NCBI RefSeq assembly: GCF_000424545.1
Contig: NZ_AUKC01000013.1
Location: 43,361 to 107,360 of the forward strand
Reading direction: 5' to 3'
Source of the DNA: Butyrivibrio sp. NC3005
Lineage (GTDB): Bacteria > Bacillota > Clostridia > Lachnospirales > Lachnospiraceae
DNA length: 64,000 nucleotides
Positions 44,462-54,415 of the stretch are shown piece by piece. A program made the position numbers and the translations under genes. The notes below the pieces were generated by a model, which saw nothing but the letters and a program-made list of their open reading frames with translations, was not told where the DNA came from and did no database searches. Each line of letters starts with the position of its first letter. Positions within the stretch are counted from its first letter, which is position 1.

Positions 44462-46243
44462 ATGAGCGAAACGAATCGTTTTGATGAAAATGCGAAAGCT
44501 GTTGTACGTTATGCACAGACGCCGCCAAGTGGTGAACAGCTCGATAAAATCCGCGACATTCTGATGAAAAAACAGAAGCTTACGGATTTACAGATTGAGC
44601 TTGTGCAGGATTCCTCTATTGGCGGAGGTTTCATAATTAGTTGCGGCAATTATGAATATGACTGGAGCGATCTAGGAAGAGCAAGACAGCTTCGCGATAC
44701 ATTAAAGAAAAATAAAAAGAAATCACATACAGATTCCCACGAAGTTATTTCCATGCTCAAGGGAGAGGTAGAAACCTTCTCACTTAAAGCCGAAGGAAAT
44801 GAAGTAGGAACTGTTTCATGGGTTGGTGATGGAATTGCCCATGTAGTAGGAATTGAACAGGCTTTCTATGGTGAGATAGTAATCTTTGAAGATGGCACAA
44901 AGGGTATGGTACAGGATATCAGAACAGACCATATCGGTGTTATTCTTTTCGGTTCAGACGTAGGAATTGAACAGTCAAGTAAAGTTAAGCGTACTTACAA
45001 ACAGGCAGGTATCGCGGTAGGCGATGGATTAATAGGACGTGTAGTTAACGCGCTCGGTGAGCCTGAAGATGGAAAAGGTCCGCTTGTTACAAATGAATAC
45101 TATCCAGTTGAAAGACCTGCTCCTGGAATTGTTGAACGTCAGTCAGTTAATCAACCTATGGAGACCGGAATTCTCTCAATTGATACCATGTTCCCAATTG
45201 GACGTGGACAAAGAGAGCTTATCATTGGTGATAGACAGACAGGTAAGACCAGTATTGCAACAGATACAATTCTTAACCAGAAAGGTAAGGATGTTATCTG
45301 TATCTATGTAGCAATAGGTCAGAAGGCTTCCACAATTGCCAGAATTATAAATACACTTCAGACTGCCGGAGCAATGGATTACACTATTATCATGTCATCC
45401 ACAGCATCAGATTCGGCACCTCTTCAGTATATTGCACCTTATGCAGGAACATCGATTGGTGAGTACTTCATGCATAACGGAAAAGATGTTCTTATCATCT
45501 ATGATGATTTGTCAAAGCATGCAGTAGCATATAGAGCTATTTCACTTCTTTTGGAAAGATCTCCAGGACGTGAAGCTTATCCAGGTGACGTATTCTATCT
45601 GCACTCAAGACTTTTGGAACGTTCTAGTAAGCTTTCCAAGGAGCTTGGCGGTGGTTCTATGACAGCACTTCCTATCATAGAGACACAGGCAGGTGATGTA
45701 TCAGCATACATCCCTACTAACGTTATATCCATTACAGATGGACAGATTTTCCTTGAGTCTGACTTGTTTGCTGAAGGCCAGAAACCTGCTGTAAACGTAG
45801 GTTTGTCTGTATCTCGAGTAGGTTCAGCAGCGCAGACAAAGGCTATGAAGAAGGCGGCAGGTTCAATCAGAATTGACCTTGCTCAGTACCGTGAAATGGC
45901 CGTATTCACACAGTTTGCATCAGATCTTGATGAAACAACAAAGAAACAGCTTCGTCATGGTAAAGTTCTTATGGAACTTTTGAAGCAGCCTCTTGGACAG
46001 CCGCTTTCGATGCACGAGCAAGTTATTACACTGGTTGCAGCTAATAATGGAAAGCTCGATGAAATAGATGTTTTGGAAGTTAAAAAAGTTCAAAAGAAGA
46101 TGCTTGATTGGTTCTCTGCAGAACAGGGATCAATTATCAGAGAACTTGATGAGTCAAAGGCTTTATCTGATGATTTGAAGAATGAAATACTAAATGCAGT
46201 AGATATGTTCCTTCAAAGAGAAGTTGAAGCTAAAAAAGATTAA
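44462..46243 (+). CDS. atpA: ATP synthase F1 subunit alpha with fused delta C-terminal-like domain
   Basis: 593 residues, about 90 longer than normal alpha. Residues 20-82 (QLDKIRDILMKKQKLTDLQ ... DSSIGGGFIISCGNYEYDWS) match the C-terminal domain of subunit delta: helix, strand, the IGG turn and the YD-S strand end. From about 92 it is a standard alpha: N-terminal SHEVISMLKGEVETF, Walker A GDRQTGKT (256-263) and the RSPGREAYPGDVFYLHS segment. The helical N-terminal domain of delta is absent and no other delta gene exists in the operon. The start is the ATG behind AGGAG; no strong internal ribosome binding site for a delta-free alpha was seen. Confidence 0.93.
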   Translation: MSETNRFDENAKAVVRYAQTPPSGEQLDKIRDILMKKQKLTDLQIELVQDSSIGGGFIISCGNYEYDWSDLGRARQLRDTLKKNKKKSHTDSHEVISMLKGEVETFSLKAEGNEVGTVSWVGDGIAHVVGIEQAFYGEIVIFEDGTKGMVQDIRTDHIGVILFGSDVGIEQSSKVKRTYKQAGIAVGDGLIGRVVNALGEPEDGKGPLVTNEYYPVERPAPGIVERQSVNQPMETGILSIDTMFPIGRGQRELIIGDRQTGKTSIATDTILNQKGKDVICIYVAIGQKASTIARIINTLQTAGAMDYTIIMSSTASDSAPLQYIAPYAGTSIGEYFMHNGKDVLIIYDDLSKHAVAYRAISLLLERSPGREAYPGDVFYLHSRLLERSSKLSKELGGGSMTALPIIETQAGDVSAYIPTNVISITDGQIFLESDLFAEGQKPAVNVGLSVSRVGSAAQTKAMKKAAGSIRIDLAQYREMAVFTQFASDLDETTKKQLRHGKVLMELLKQPLGQPLSMHEQVITLVAANNGKLDEIDVLEVKKVQKKMLDWFSAEQGSIIRELDESKALSDDLKNEILNAVDMFLQREVEAKKD

Positions 46244-46257
46244 GGATAGAGGCGTTC

Positions 46258-48584
<2,327 letters not shown>

Positions 48585-48631
48585 TTTTCTTTAGCTATTT
48601 TTGCAGGCAGTAACTGATAAGGAGATTTTCC

Positions 48632-49054
48632 ATGAATGATTTACATACATTTGGATTACGAGTTATTTCCATAAATGGTGTATTTTATGATGGGCGTGCC
48701 AAGTGTATTATCTTGCCTTGTATTGATGGAGAACGTGCTATTCAGGCTAACCACGAAGAAATGTGGGTGGCAATTTATGCAGGTATCATCAAGATACAAA
48801 AGCCAGATGACACATGGATAGAATGTGTATGTGGATATGGCTCAATTCAGGTTGCTAATAACCGTTGTACAGTAATTTCTGATACAATAGAAAAACCTGA
48901 GGATATTGATTTGAAACGTGCGCAGGAAGCTCTTGAAATAGCCAAAGAAAAAGTGCGTCAGAAGAATTCTATCGCAGAGTATCGACTGTCGCAGGCAGCT
49001 ATGGCTAGAGCACTTTCAAGATTGAAAGCTGGCTCAAAGATTAATTTGCACTAA
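48632..49054 (+). CDS. atpC: ATP synthase F1 subunit epsilon
   Basis: 140 residues. The N-terminal beta-sandwich (LRVISINGVFYDGRA, EEMWVAIYAGIIKI) and C-terminal two-helix domain (RAQEALEIAKEKVRQ, AALSRL-type end) are present. Epsilon links gamma to the c-ring and can inhibit hydrolysis. Last gene of the operon. Confidence 0.9.
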   Translation: MNDLHTFGLRVISINGVFYDGRAKCIILPCIDGERAIQANHEEMWVAIYAGIIKIQKPDDTWIECVCGYGSIQVANNRCTVISDTIEKPEDIDLKRAQEALEIAKEKVRQKNSIAEYRLSQAAMARALSRLKAGSKINLH

Positions 49055-49071
49055 ATAATAAACAGTATAAA

Positions 49072-49113
49072 AACAAGGATGCGGTGAGAAATCATCACAT
49101 CCTTGTTTTTTTG
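49072..49113 (+). terminator. Terminator of the atp operon
   Basis: AACAAGGATGCGGTGA / TCATCACATCCTTGTT with a GAAA loop and T7. Strong. Confidence 0.9.
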
Positions 49114-49244
49114 CATTATTCTAAGAGACTTAAATGATGAGATTTTCGCAAGAAAAAGGCATATTTTTTGATTTTGACATATGTATCACTTGTATAGTAG
49201 AATAAAATGAATTAGCGTCAAAAAAATAAATGGAGATTATTAAA

Positions 49245-50147
49245 ATGAAAATTGCAGTAACATATGAGAATGGAAACGTATTTCAGCATTTTGGACATAC
49301 AGAGAGTTTTAAAGTTTATGAAGTTGAAAATGGACAAGTAGTATCATCTGAGGTAATTAATTCTAATGGTACTGGACATGGAGCACTTGCAGGACTTCTT
49401 GCTGGAAAAGATATTAATGTGCTTATCTGCGGTGGTATTGGCGGTGGTGCTATGCAGGCGTTAACAGAAAACGGAATTGAAGTTTTTGCCGGTGCATCAG
49501 GAAACACTGATGATGCTGTAGAGACATACCTTAGAGGTGAACTTGAATCTACAGGCATCAATTGTGATCATCATGGAGAAGGACATAGTTGCGGACATCA
49601 TGATGGAGAAGGACATTGTGGACACCATGGTGAAGAAGATAACTGTGGTAACAATGAAGAAGGATGTGCTGGAAGCTGTGGTGGATGCGGCAGATGTCAC
49701 ATGGAGCCAATCATGGAAGGAAAAAATGTAGGTAAGACATGTCGTACACACTATAAAGGAACATTCAATGACGGAACAGTATTTGATTCATCATATGACA
49801 GAGGAGAACCTCTTGAATTTGTCTGTGGTGTAGGAATGATGATTCGCGGATTTGATGAGGCAGTTGCAAATATGGAAGTGGGCGAGAAGAAAGAAATTCA
49901 TCTTATGCCTGAAGAAGCATATGGTCAAGTTGATCCTGAAGCAGTTTTTACACTTGAGCTTTCACAACTTCCTGGTTCTGAGGAATTAAATGCTGGCGAA
50001 AAAGTTGTACTTCAGAATATGTATGGACAACCGGTACCTGTTACAGTAGTAGAGAAAACTGACAAGACTATTACTTTCGATGCTAATCATGAGATGGCAG
50101 GAAAAGAACTTAATTTTGCTATTGAACTTGTAGAAATTAAAGAATAA
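49245..50147 (+). CDS. NifX/NifB-like domain fused through a His/Cys-rich linker to a SlyD-type FKBP prolyl isomerase
   Basis: 300 residues from the ATG with GGAG 9 bases upstream. Residues 1-100 match the dinitrogenase iron-molybdenum cofactor-binding fold (MKIAVTYENGNVFQHFGHTE, CGGIGGGAMQAL). Residues 107-152 hold 8 Cys and 9 His (GEGHSCGHHDGEGHCGHHGE, GSCGGCGRCH), a metal-binding stretch like the SlyD tail but in the middle. Residues 165-300 are an FKBP with SlyD-type insert (FDSSYDRGEPLEF, MIRGFDEAVANM, EEAYGQ, NHEMAGKELNF). Predicted to isomerise prolyl bonds and bind nickel, zinc or iron; a metallocentre-assembly role is inferred. Stands alone between two terminators. Confidence 0.85.
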   Translation: MKIAVTYENGNVFQHFGHTESFKVYEVENGQVVSSEVINSNGTGHGALAGLLAGKDINVLICGGIGGGAMQALTENGIEVFAGASGNTDDAVETYLRGELESTGINCDHHGEGHSCGHHDGEGHCGHHGEEDNCGNNEEGCAGSCGGCGRCHMEPIMEGKNVGKTCRTHYKGTFNDGTVFDSSYDRGEPLEFVCGVGMMIRGFDEAVANMEVGEKKEIHLMPEEAYGQVDPEAVFTLELSQLPGSEELNAGEKVVLQNMYGQPVPVTVVEKTDKTITFDANHEMAGKELNFAIELVEIKE

Positions 50148-50154
50148 TTATATG

Positions 50155-50199
50155 TGACACCAAAAAAGCTGTGACCAAAAAAGCTTTTTTGGTGTCATT
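50155..50199 (+). terminator. Terminator after the NifX-SlyD fusion
   Basis: Perfect 16-bp stem TGACACCAAAAAAGCT / AGCTTTTTTGGTGTCA. It lacks a long T-run after the stem, but the right arm itself contains T6. Confidence 0.75.
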
Positions 50200-50332
50200 T
50201 GTATTTGTATGGATAATTAAAAAAGTCTAAAGCTAAACTTTCCGATTTAGCAAATTAATCCGAAATAATAATAGAAATAGGCGTTGCAAAAGTGTAACAG
50301 CTTTTTCAAAGGAGATAACTAAAAAACGAGAA

Positions 50333-51436
50333 ATGGCAGAAGTTTATGGGGTTAATATGGAAATTGGATTTGCTGATATAGTAGGTTTTGTTATAATTTT
50401 CTACGTTATTGTTTTAGCTTTACATAATAAGAATATCCATGGAATGGTAAAAAGAGGGGTTGTAACTTCAGGAATTGCAATGGGAGTTATATTCTTTTTG
50501 GATTTTTTGTGTGTTAATCTATATAACTGGTTAGAAGTTACACCCAAAAGTGACTTTATAGTTAATGCGCTTACAAGTATAATGTACTGCATGATTCCAA
50601 TTATTCTTAGTACATTGCTGTTTTTGTATGGGCATAACAGGACAAGTTTTAAATACTATTTTTGTATTGTTTGTATAACAATAATATTTGTAGCTGATAT
50701 AGTTAACATTTTTTATCCAGTTTCTTTTTATCACGAAGAACTTATTATGTATAATGTTCCAGGAGGCATTTTTGTTCATCTTCTAGGACTTATTGTGTAT
50801 TTGACGCTTCTTACAGATATTTATCTGGTAAAATCTTTTGATTATGAAGATTATTTTTTGGTTATATTTGCATGCACAATAATGCTTTTAGGTACATTGG
50901 CGACACTTATAAATTATGATTTGATGACAGAATGGGAATGTCTTGGAATAGTATATCTGCTTATGTATATAACACTTTCAGAACTGTATAATAAGCTGGA
51001 TGTGATTACAAATCTGCCGAATAGAAATGCGTTTGAGAAATATATGTCTCATGCCAAGAACAATTTCAAATCCATTTTGATGATAGATTTAAATAATTTA
51101 AAAAAGTATAATGACGAGATGGGACATGCAACAGGAGATAAATATTTAAATGCAACAGCACAGACATTAGCGTCTAGTCTTGAAAAGTATGGATCATTGT
51201 ATAGAGTTGGAGGCGATGAGTTTTGCCTTGTATCGACTCATAAAGGATCAGAAATACATGCAGCAATTTTAAAAGTTTTATCAAAGGGACAATGTGATGA
51301 AAAATATGGAGATTTTCCATTAGACTTTGCATATGGAATAGCTGATAAAGAAGCTAATGAGACAGTTGCTGATGTATTTGCAAGAGCAGACAAACTTATG
51401 TATGATAATAAACGTAAAATGAAAATGAATTTATGA
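50333..51436 (+). CDS. Membrane-bound diguanylate cyclase
   Basis: 367 residues. Seven or so hydrophobic helices (about 10-215) form an unnamed membrane sensor, followed by a GGDEF domain (DVITNLPNRNAFEKY, MIDLNNLKKYNDEMGHATGD, YRVGGDEFCLV). The active site is intact; no RxxD inhibitory site is seen. The ribosome binding site AAAGGAGA lies about 20 bases before the first ATG, which is far; an ATG at 50357 is an alternative. The stop codon is supplied by an inserted module A repeat, so the original C-terminus may have been trimmed. Confidence 0.87.
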   Translation: MAEVYGVNMEIGFADIVGFVIIFYVIVLALHNKNIHGMVKRGVVTSGIAMGVIFFLDFLCVNLYNWLEVTPKSDFIVNALTSIMYCMIPIILSTLLFLYGHNRTSFKYYFCIVCITIIFVADIVNIFYPVSFYHEELIMYNVPGGIFVHLLGLIVYLTLLTDIYLVKSFDYEDYFLVIFACTIMLLGTLATLINYDLMTEWECLGIVYLLMYITLSELYNKLDVITNLPNRNAFEKYMSHAKNNFKSILMIDLNNLKKYNDEMGHATGDKYLNATAQTLASSLEKYGSLYRVGGDEFCLVSTHKGSEIHAAILKVLSKGQCDEKYGDFPLDFAYGIADKEANETVADVFARADKLMYDNKRKMKMNL

Positions 51437-51506
51437 CTTCTTGATGAGATTTAGGATAATCATCAGCAAGAATCCTGCTTTGCAGGACAAAATTTGTTGT
51501 CAGAAT
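51433..51506 (-). repeat. Module A copy lacking hairpin 1
   Basis: Minus orientation: hairpins 4, 3 and 2 (CTTGATGAG/CATCAGCAAG, CCTGCTTTGCAGG, ACAAAATTTG). It overlaps the stop codon of the preceding cyclase and ends just before the lipoprotein gene's ribosome binding site. Confidence 0.75.
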
Positions 51507-51532
51507 AATTATGATTTAGATGGGAGGAGAGT

Positions 51533-52186
51533 ATGAAAAAAAGAGTATTAGTATTTTTATGTGCCGGGATGATTCTGTCAGGATGTAGTAGCTTTAATCT
51601 TGATAGTATTGATAACTATGATAAAGAGAACGATGAAGCCATTGAAGATTCTTATAATAAGAATACATCATCAGGCAATGACAGCAATTCTCAAAATGCA
51701 ACTTCTTCGAATAATGATTCTTCAGAAGTATCAAAAGTTGCAGACGTTTCATGGAATAACGATCAGACAGATTTTGATGGATCAGTGGCAACCACTGTAA
51801 CATTTTTATTTACAGATAAAACAGAAAAAATTATTGATACAAAGCTATCTTTTCGAGTTGAAAAAAGTTCTATGTTAGATATAGATAATGATGGAGAAGA
51901 TGAATATTTAATCTATGGCAATTTCAATAATACAGCCGGAGAGTATTCTCTTATCTATGTCTATAAGGTAGAAGGTAATAACGTAACGACACTTTATTCT
52001 CCTTCTGAGTTTGAAATGTTTCCAGACGATGTTGTTAACACTACACTTACTACAACTACAGTGTCAGGGAAAACAATAAATGCCTTTGACATTTATACTT
52101 TGGAAAAGAATGGCGGAGAAGTCAGAGAGCAGAATAATTCCACTATTTATTATGAAAATGGACAGTGGAACAAGGTTGAGGAATAA
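51533..52186 (+). CDS. Lipoprotein, function unknown
   Basis: 217 residues. Signal peptide MKKRVLVFLCAGMILSGCSS with lipidation at Cys18, an Asn/Ser-rich linker (about 25-68) and a beta-rich domain containing LDIDNDGEDEYLIYGNF, which resembles a calcium-binding DxDxDG loop. No family recognised. It is flanked by repeat modules on both sides. GGGAGGAG precedes the ATG. Confidence 0.8.
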   Translation: MKKRVLVFLCAGMILSGCSSFNLDSIDNYDKENDEAIEDSYNKNTSSGNDSNSQNATSSNNDSSEVSKVADVSWNNDQTDFDGSVATTVTFLFTDKTEKIIDTKLSFRVEKSSMLDIDNDGEDEYLIYGNFNNTAGEYSLIYVYKVEGNNVTTLYSPSEFEMFPDDVVNTTLTTTTVSGKTINAFDIYTLEKNGGEVREQNNSTIYYENGQWNKVEE

Positions 52187-52198
52187 GGAACAATAAAT

Positions 52199-52398
52199 TA
52201 TAGATTATTGTTTTTATATAGTCCGTTTTACTGTCTGTATATTTCGTCGCAGACACGCTTTCGCTTGATTATAAACGTAGTAATACGTAATGCGCAAAAA
52301 AACAGCGCATAAGTACCAACGTTTATAAACAGTTCTGCTCATGAAATATTACAAGCCAGTAAAACTAATCTACTAAGTATTTAAAACAATAATCTATA
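52199..52398 (+). repeat. Short C element, second 200-bp copy
   Basis: Terminal repeats TATAGATTATTGTTTT / AAAACAATAATCTATA differ from the copy at 7285 by a compensatory G-C to A-T change. The interior is almost identical. It abuts module A and shares the TATA. Confidence 0.9.
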
Positions 52399-52523
52399 GG
52401 TTATTGTTTTCATCAGGAAAAACAATAACCGTACCAGACCAAAATTCGTCGTTAAGACAAATTTTGTCCTGCGAAGCAGGATTCTTGCTGATGATTATCC
52501 TAAATCTCAGCAAGAAGCCATAG
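52395..52523 (+). repeat. Module A, first of two tandem copies
   Basis: Hairpin 1 stem GGTTATTG/CAATAACC; all four hairpins present. It ends CAGCAAGAAGCCATAG, which is also the start of the next copy. Confidence 0.9.
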
Positions 52524-52646
52524 GTTTTGGTTTTCATCAGGAAAACCCAAAACCGTACCAGACCAAAATTTGTCGATAAGACAAATTTTGTCCTGCGAAG
52601 CAGGATTCTTGCTGATGATTATCCTAAATCTCAGCAAGAAGTCATA
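52519..52646 (+). repeat. Module A, second tandem copy
   Basis: Hairpin 1 stem GGTTTTGG/CCAAAACC: two base pairs changed on both sides relative to the adjacent copy, with the same TTTTCATCAGGAAAA loop. The remaining three hairpins are near-identical. Confidence 0.9.
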
Positions 52647-52879
52647 TATTTTTGTTTTTTTAAATTCATTCTAATTAATCGTATTCATCCATTTTTTACT
52701 TCTAAACATGAAAATAGTGATTCTAAATCTTACAAATTCTTTCAGAGATAGCTATTTTCATCAATCTAAAGATAATTGAAACTTTCTCATAAACATTCCG
52801 CCAAAGTACGATATGAATATATTATCAGTTATAAATTATATTGATAACTAGCGATAAGTATTACCTATTTCAAAACCTA
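52647..52879. other. AT-rich gap with two inverted repeats
   Basis: It contains ATGAAAATAG / CTATTTTCAT (52709-52762) and TTATCA / TTGATAA (52822-52847). No gene is supported. The promoter for the metY leader begins at its right end. Confidence 0.5.
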
Positions 52880-52908
52880 TTGATTTGGTAGGAAAATAAT
52901 AGTATTAT
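52863..52908 (+). promoter_or_regulatory. Promoter and direct-repeat site upstream of metY-cysK
   Basis: TTGATT, 17-base spacer, TATTAT (52880-52908). Direct repeats ACCTATT start at 52863 and 52875, 12 bases apart, with the second overlapping the -35 box. That spacing suits an activator or repressor site; the regulator is not identified. Confidence 0.5.
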
Positions 52909-52944
52909 TATTTCAACGCATAAAACATAGCAGAAAGGTAGGTA

Positions 52945-53034
52945 ATGTGTATGGAACTATCACAACATCATGTAAGAAAGAATCGAATGTGTATCTGTTG
53001 CTGGATTGAGAAAATGTTAAAGCCCAACTGTTAA
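52945..53034 (+). CDS. Cys-rich leader peptide upstream of metY-cysK
   Basis: A 29-codon ORF, beginning MCMELSQHHVRKNR and ending in a CICCW cluster and KMLKPNC. Five codons are Cys, including TGT ATC TGT TGC. A good AAAGGTAGG site lies just upstream of the ATG. It ends 50 bases before metY, with an AGCCCAA/TTGGCT hairpin at its stop. Cys-rich upstream ORFs act as cysteine-responsive attenuators in mycobacteria; a similar role here is inferred from content and position. Translation is not proven. Confidence 0.6.
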   Translation: MCMELSQHHVRKNRMCICCWIEKMLKPNC

Positions 53035-53084
53035 AAGATTGGCTATAAAAAATAAAAATAACTATTTCAAGGGAGAAAAAAGAT

Positions 53085-54365
53085 ATGGGAAAATACAGAT
53101 TTGAAACATTGGCACTTCATGTAGGACAGGAAAATCCAGATCCAGCATCTGATGCTAGAGCAGTACCAATTTACCAGACAACAAGCTATGTATTTAGAAA
53201 TTCACAACATGCCGCAGATAGATTCGGACTTGCTGATGCAGGAAATATTTATGGAAGACTAACAAATTCAACTCAGGATGTTTTAGAGAAAAGAGTTGCA
53301 GCACTTGAAGGTGGTACAGCAGCACTTGCAGTTGCATCCGGTGCAGCAGCTATTACATATACACTGGAAGCACTTGCAGCAAATGGCGGACATTTTGTTG
53401 CACAAAAGACAATATACGGTGGAAGCTATAACCTCTTGGCACATACACTTCCACAATACGGAATTACAGCAACCTTTGTCGATGCTCACAATTTAAAAGA
53501 AGTTGAGGATTCAATAAAAGAAGATACCAAGGCAATCTACATTGAAACATTAGGAAATCCCAATAGTGATATTCCTGATATAGATGCACTTTCTGAAATT
53601 GCACATAGACATGGACTTCCACTTGTCGTAGATAACACTTTTGGAGCGGCATATTGGGTAAGACCTATTGAACATGGCGCAGATATAGTAGTACATTCAG
53701 CTACAAAGTTCTTTGGTGGACACGGAACTACACTTGGCGGAGTTATAATTGAATCTGGAAAATATGACTGGAAAAAGAGTGGAAAATTCCCGAATATAGC
53801 AGATCCAAACCCAAGCTATCATGGAATTTCATTTGCAGATGCAACTTCTCCGGCTGCGTTTGTAACATATATAAGAGCAATTCTCCTTCGAGATACAGGT
53901 GCAACAATTTCTCCATTTAATGCATTTTTACTTTTACAGGGAATTGAAACACTTTCACTTCGACTTGACAGACATGCGGAGAATACTAGAAAAGTTGTAG
54001 AGTTTTTGAAAAATCATCCAAAGGTTGCAAAAGTTAATCATCCTTTACTTGAAGATCATCCAGATCATGAACTTTACAAAAAGTATTTCCAAAAAGATGG
54101 AGGAAGTATTTTTACATTTGAAATCAAGGGAGGGAAAGAGGCAGCGTTTAAATTTATTGATAGCCTTGAAATTTTTTCTATTCTTGCTAACGTAGCTGAT
54201 GTTAAGAGCCTTGTAATTCATCCGGCGACTACAACACATTCTCAGCTTACAGAAGAAGAACTACTTGATCAGGGAATAACACAGAGTACAATAAGACTCT
54301 CAATTGGTACAGAGCATATCGATGATATAATTGAAGACTTGGAAAAAGGCTTCGCAGCTATCTAA
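53085..54365 (+). CDS. metY: O-acetylhomoserine sulfhydrylase
   Basis: 426 residues, typical of the O-acetylhomoserine branch of Cys/Met-metabolism PLP enzymes (cystathionine gamma-synthases are shorter). YQTTSYVF near the start, YGRLTNST, the PLP Lys in VHSATKFFGGHGTTLGG, and SIGTEHIDDI at the end. It converts O-acetylhomoserine and sulfide to homocysteine. A GGGAG site precedes the ATG. First of a two-gene operon with cysK. Confidence 0.95.
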   Translation: MGKYRFETLALHVGQENPDPASDARAVPIYQTTSYVFRNSQHAADRFGLADAGNIYGRLTNSTQDVLEKRVAALEGGTAALAVASGAAAITYTLEALAANGGHFVAQKTIYGGSYNLLAHTLPQYGITATFVDAHNLKEVEDSIKEDTKAIYIETLGNPNSDIPDIDALSEIAHRHGLPLVVDNTFGAAYWVRPIEHGADIVVHSATKFFGGHGTTLGGVIIESGKYDWKKSGKFPNIADPNPSYHGISFADATSPAAFVTYIRAILLRDTGATISPFNAFLLLQGIETLSLRLDRHAENTRKVVEFLKNHPKVAKVNHPLLEDHPDHELYKKYFQKDGGSIFTFEIKGGKEAAFKFIDSLEIFSILANVADVKSLVIHPATTTHSQLTEEELLDQGITQSTIRLSIGTEHIDDIIEDLEKGFAAI

Positions 54366-54415
54366 AAAAAGTTTATAATGATGTTAAATATTTTTATGAG
54401 AAGGAGAATATATAC

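Noticed and set aside
52199..52646. CRISPR array
   Set aside because: The repeats are 128-200 bp, contiguous and hairpin-rich, without regular short repeats and unique spacers; no cas genes.
52527..52751. 74-codon open frame over tandem module A copies
   Set aside because: It reads through structured repeats, differs between copies and lacks a ribosome binding site.
52647..53084. T-box or SAM riboswitch before metY
   Set aside because: No T-box TGGNACC-type core or SAM-I motif is visible; the Cys-rich ORF is the better candidate.
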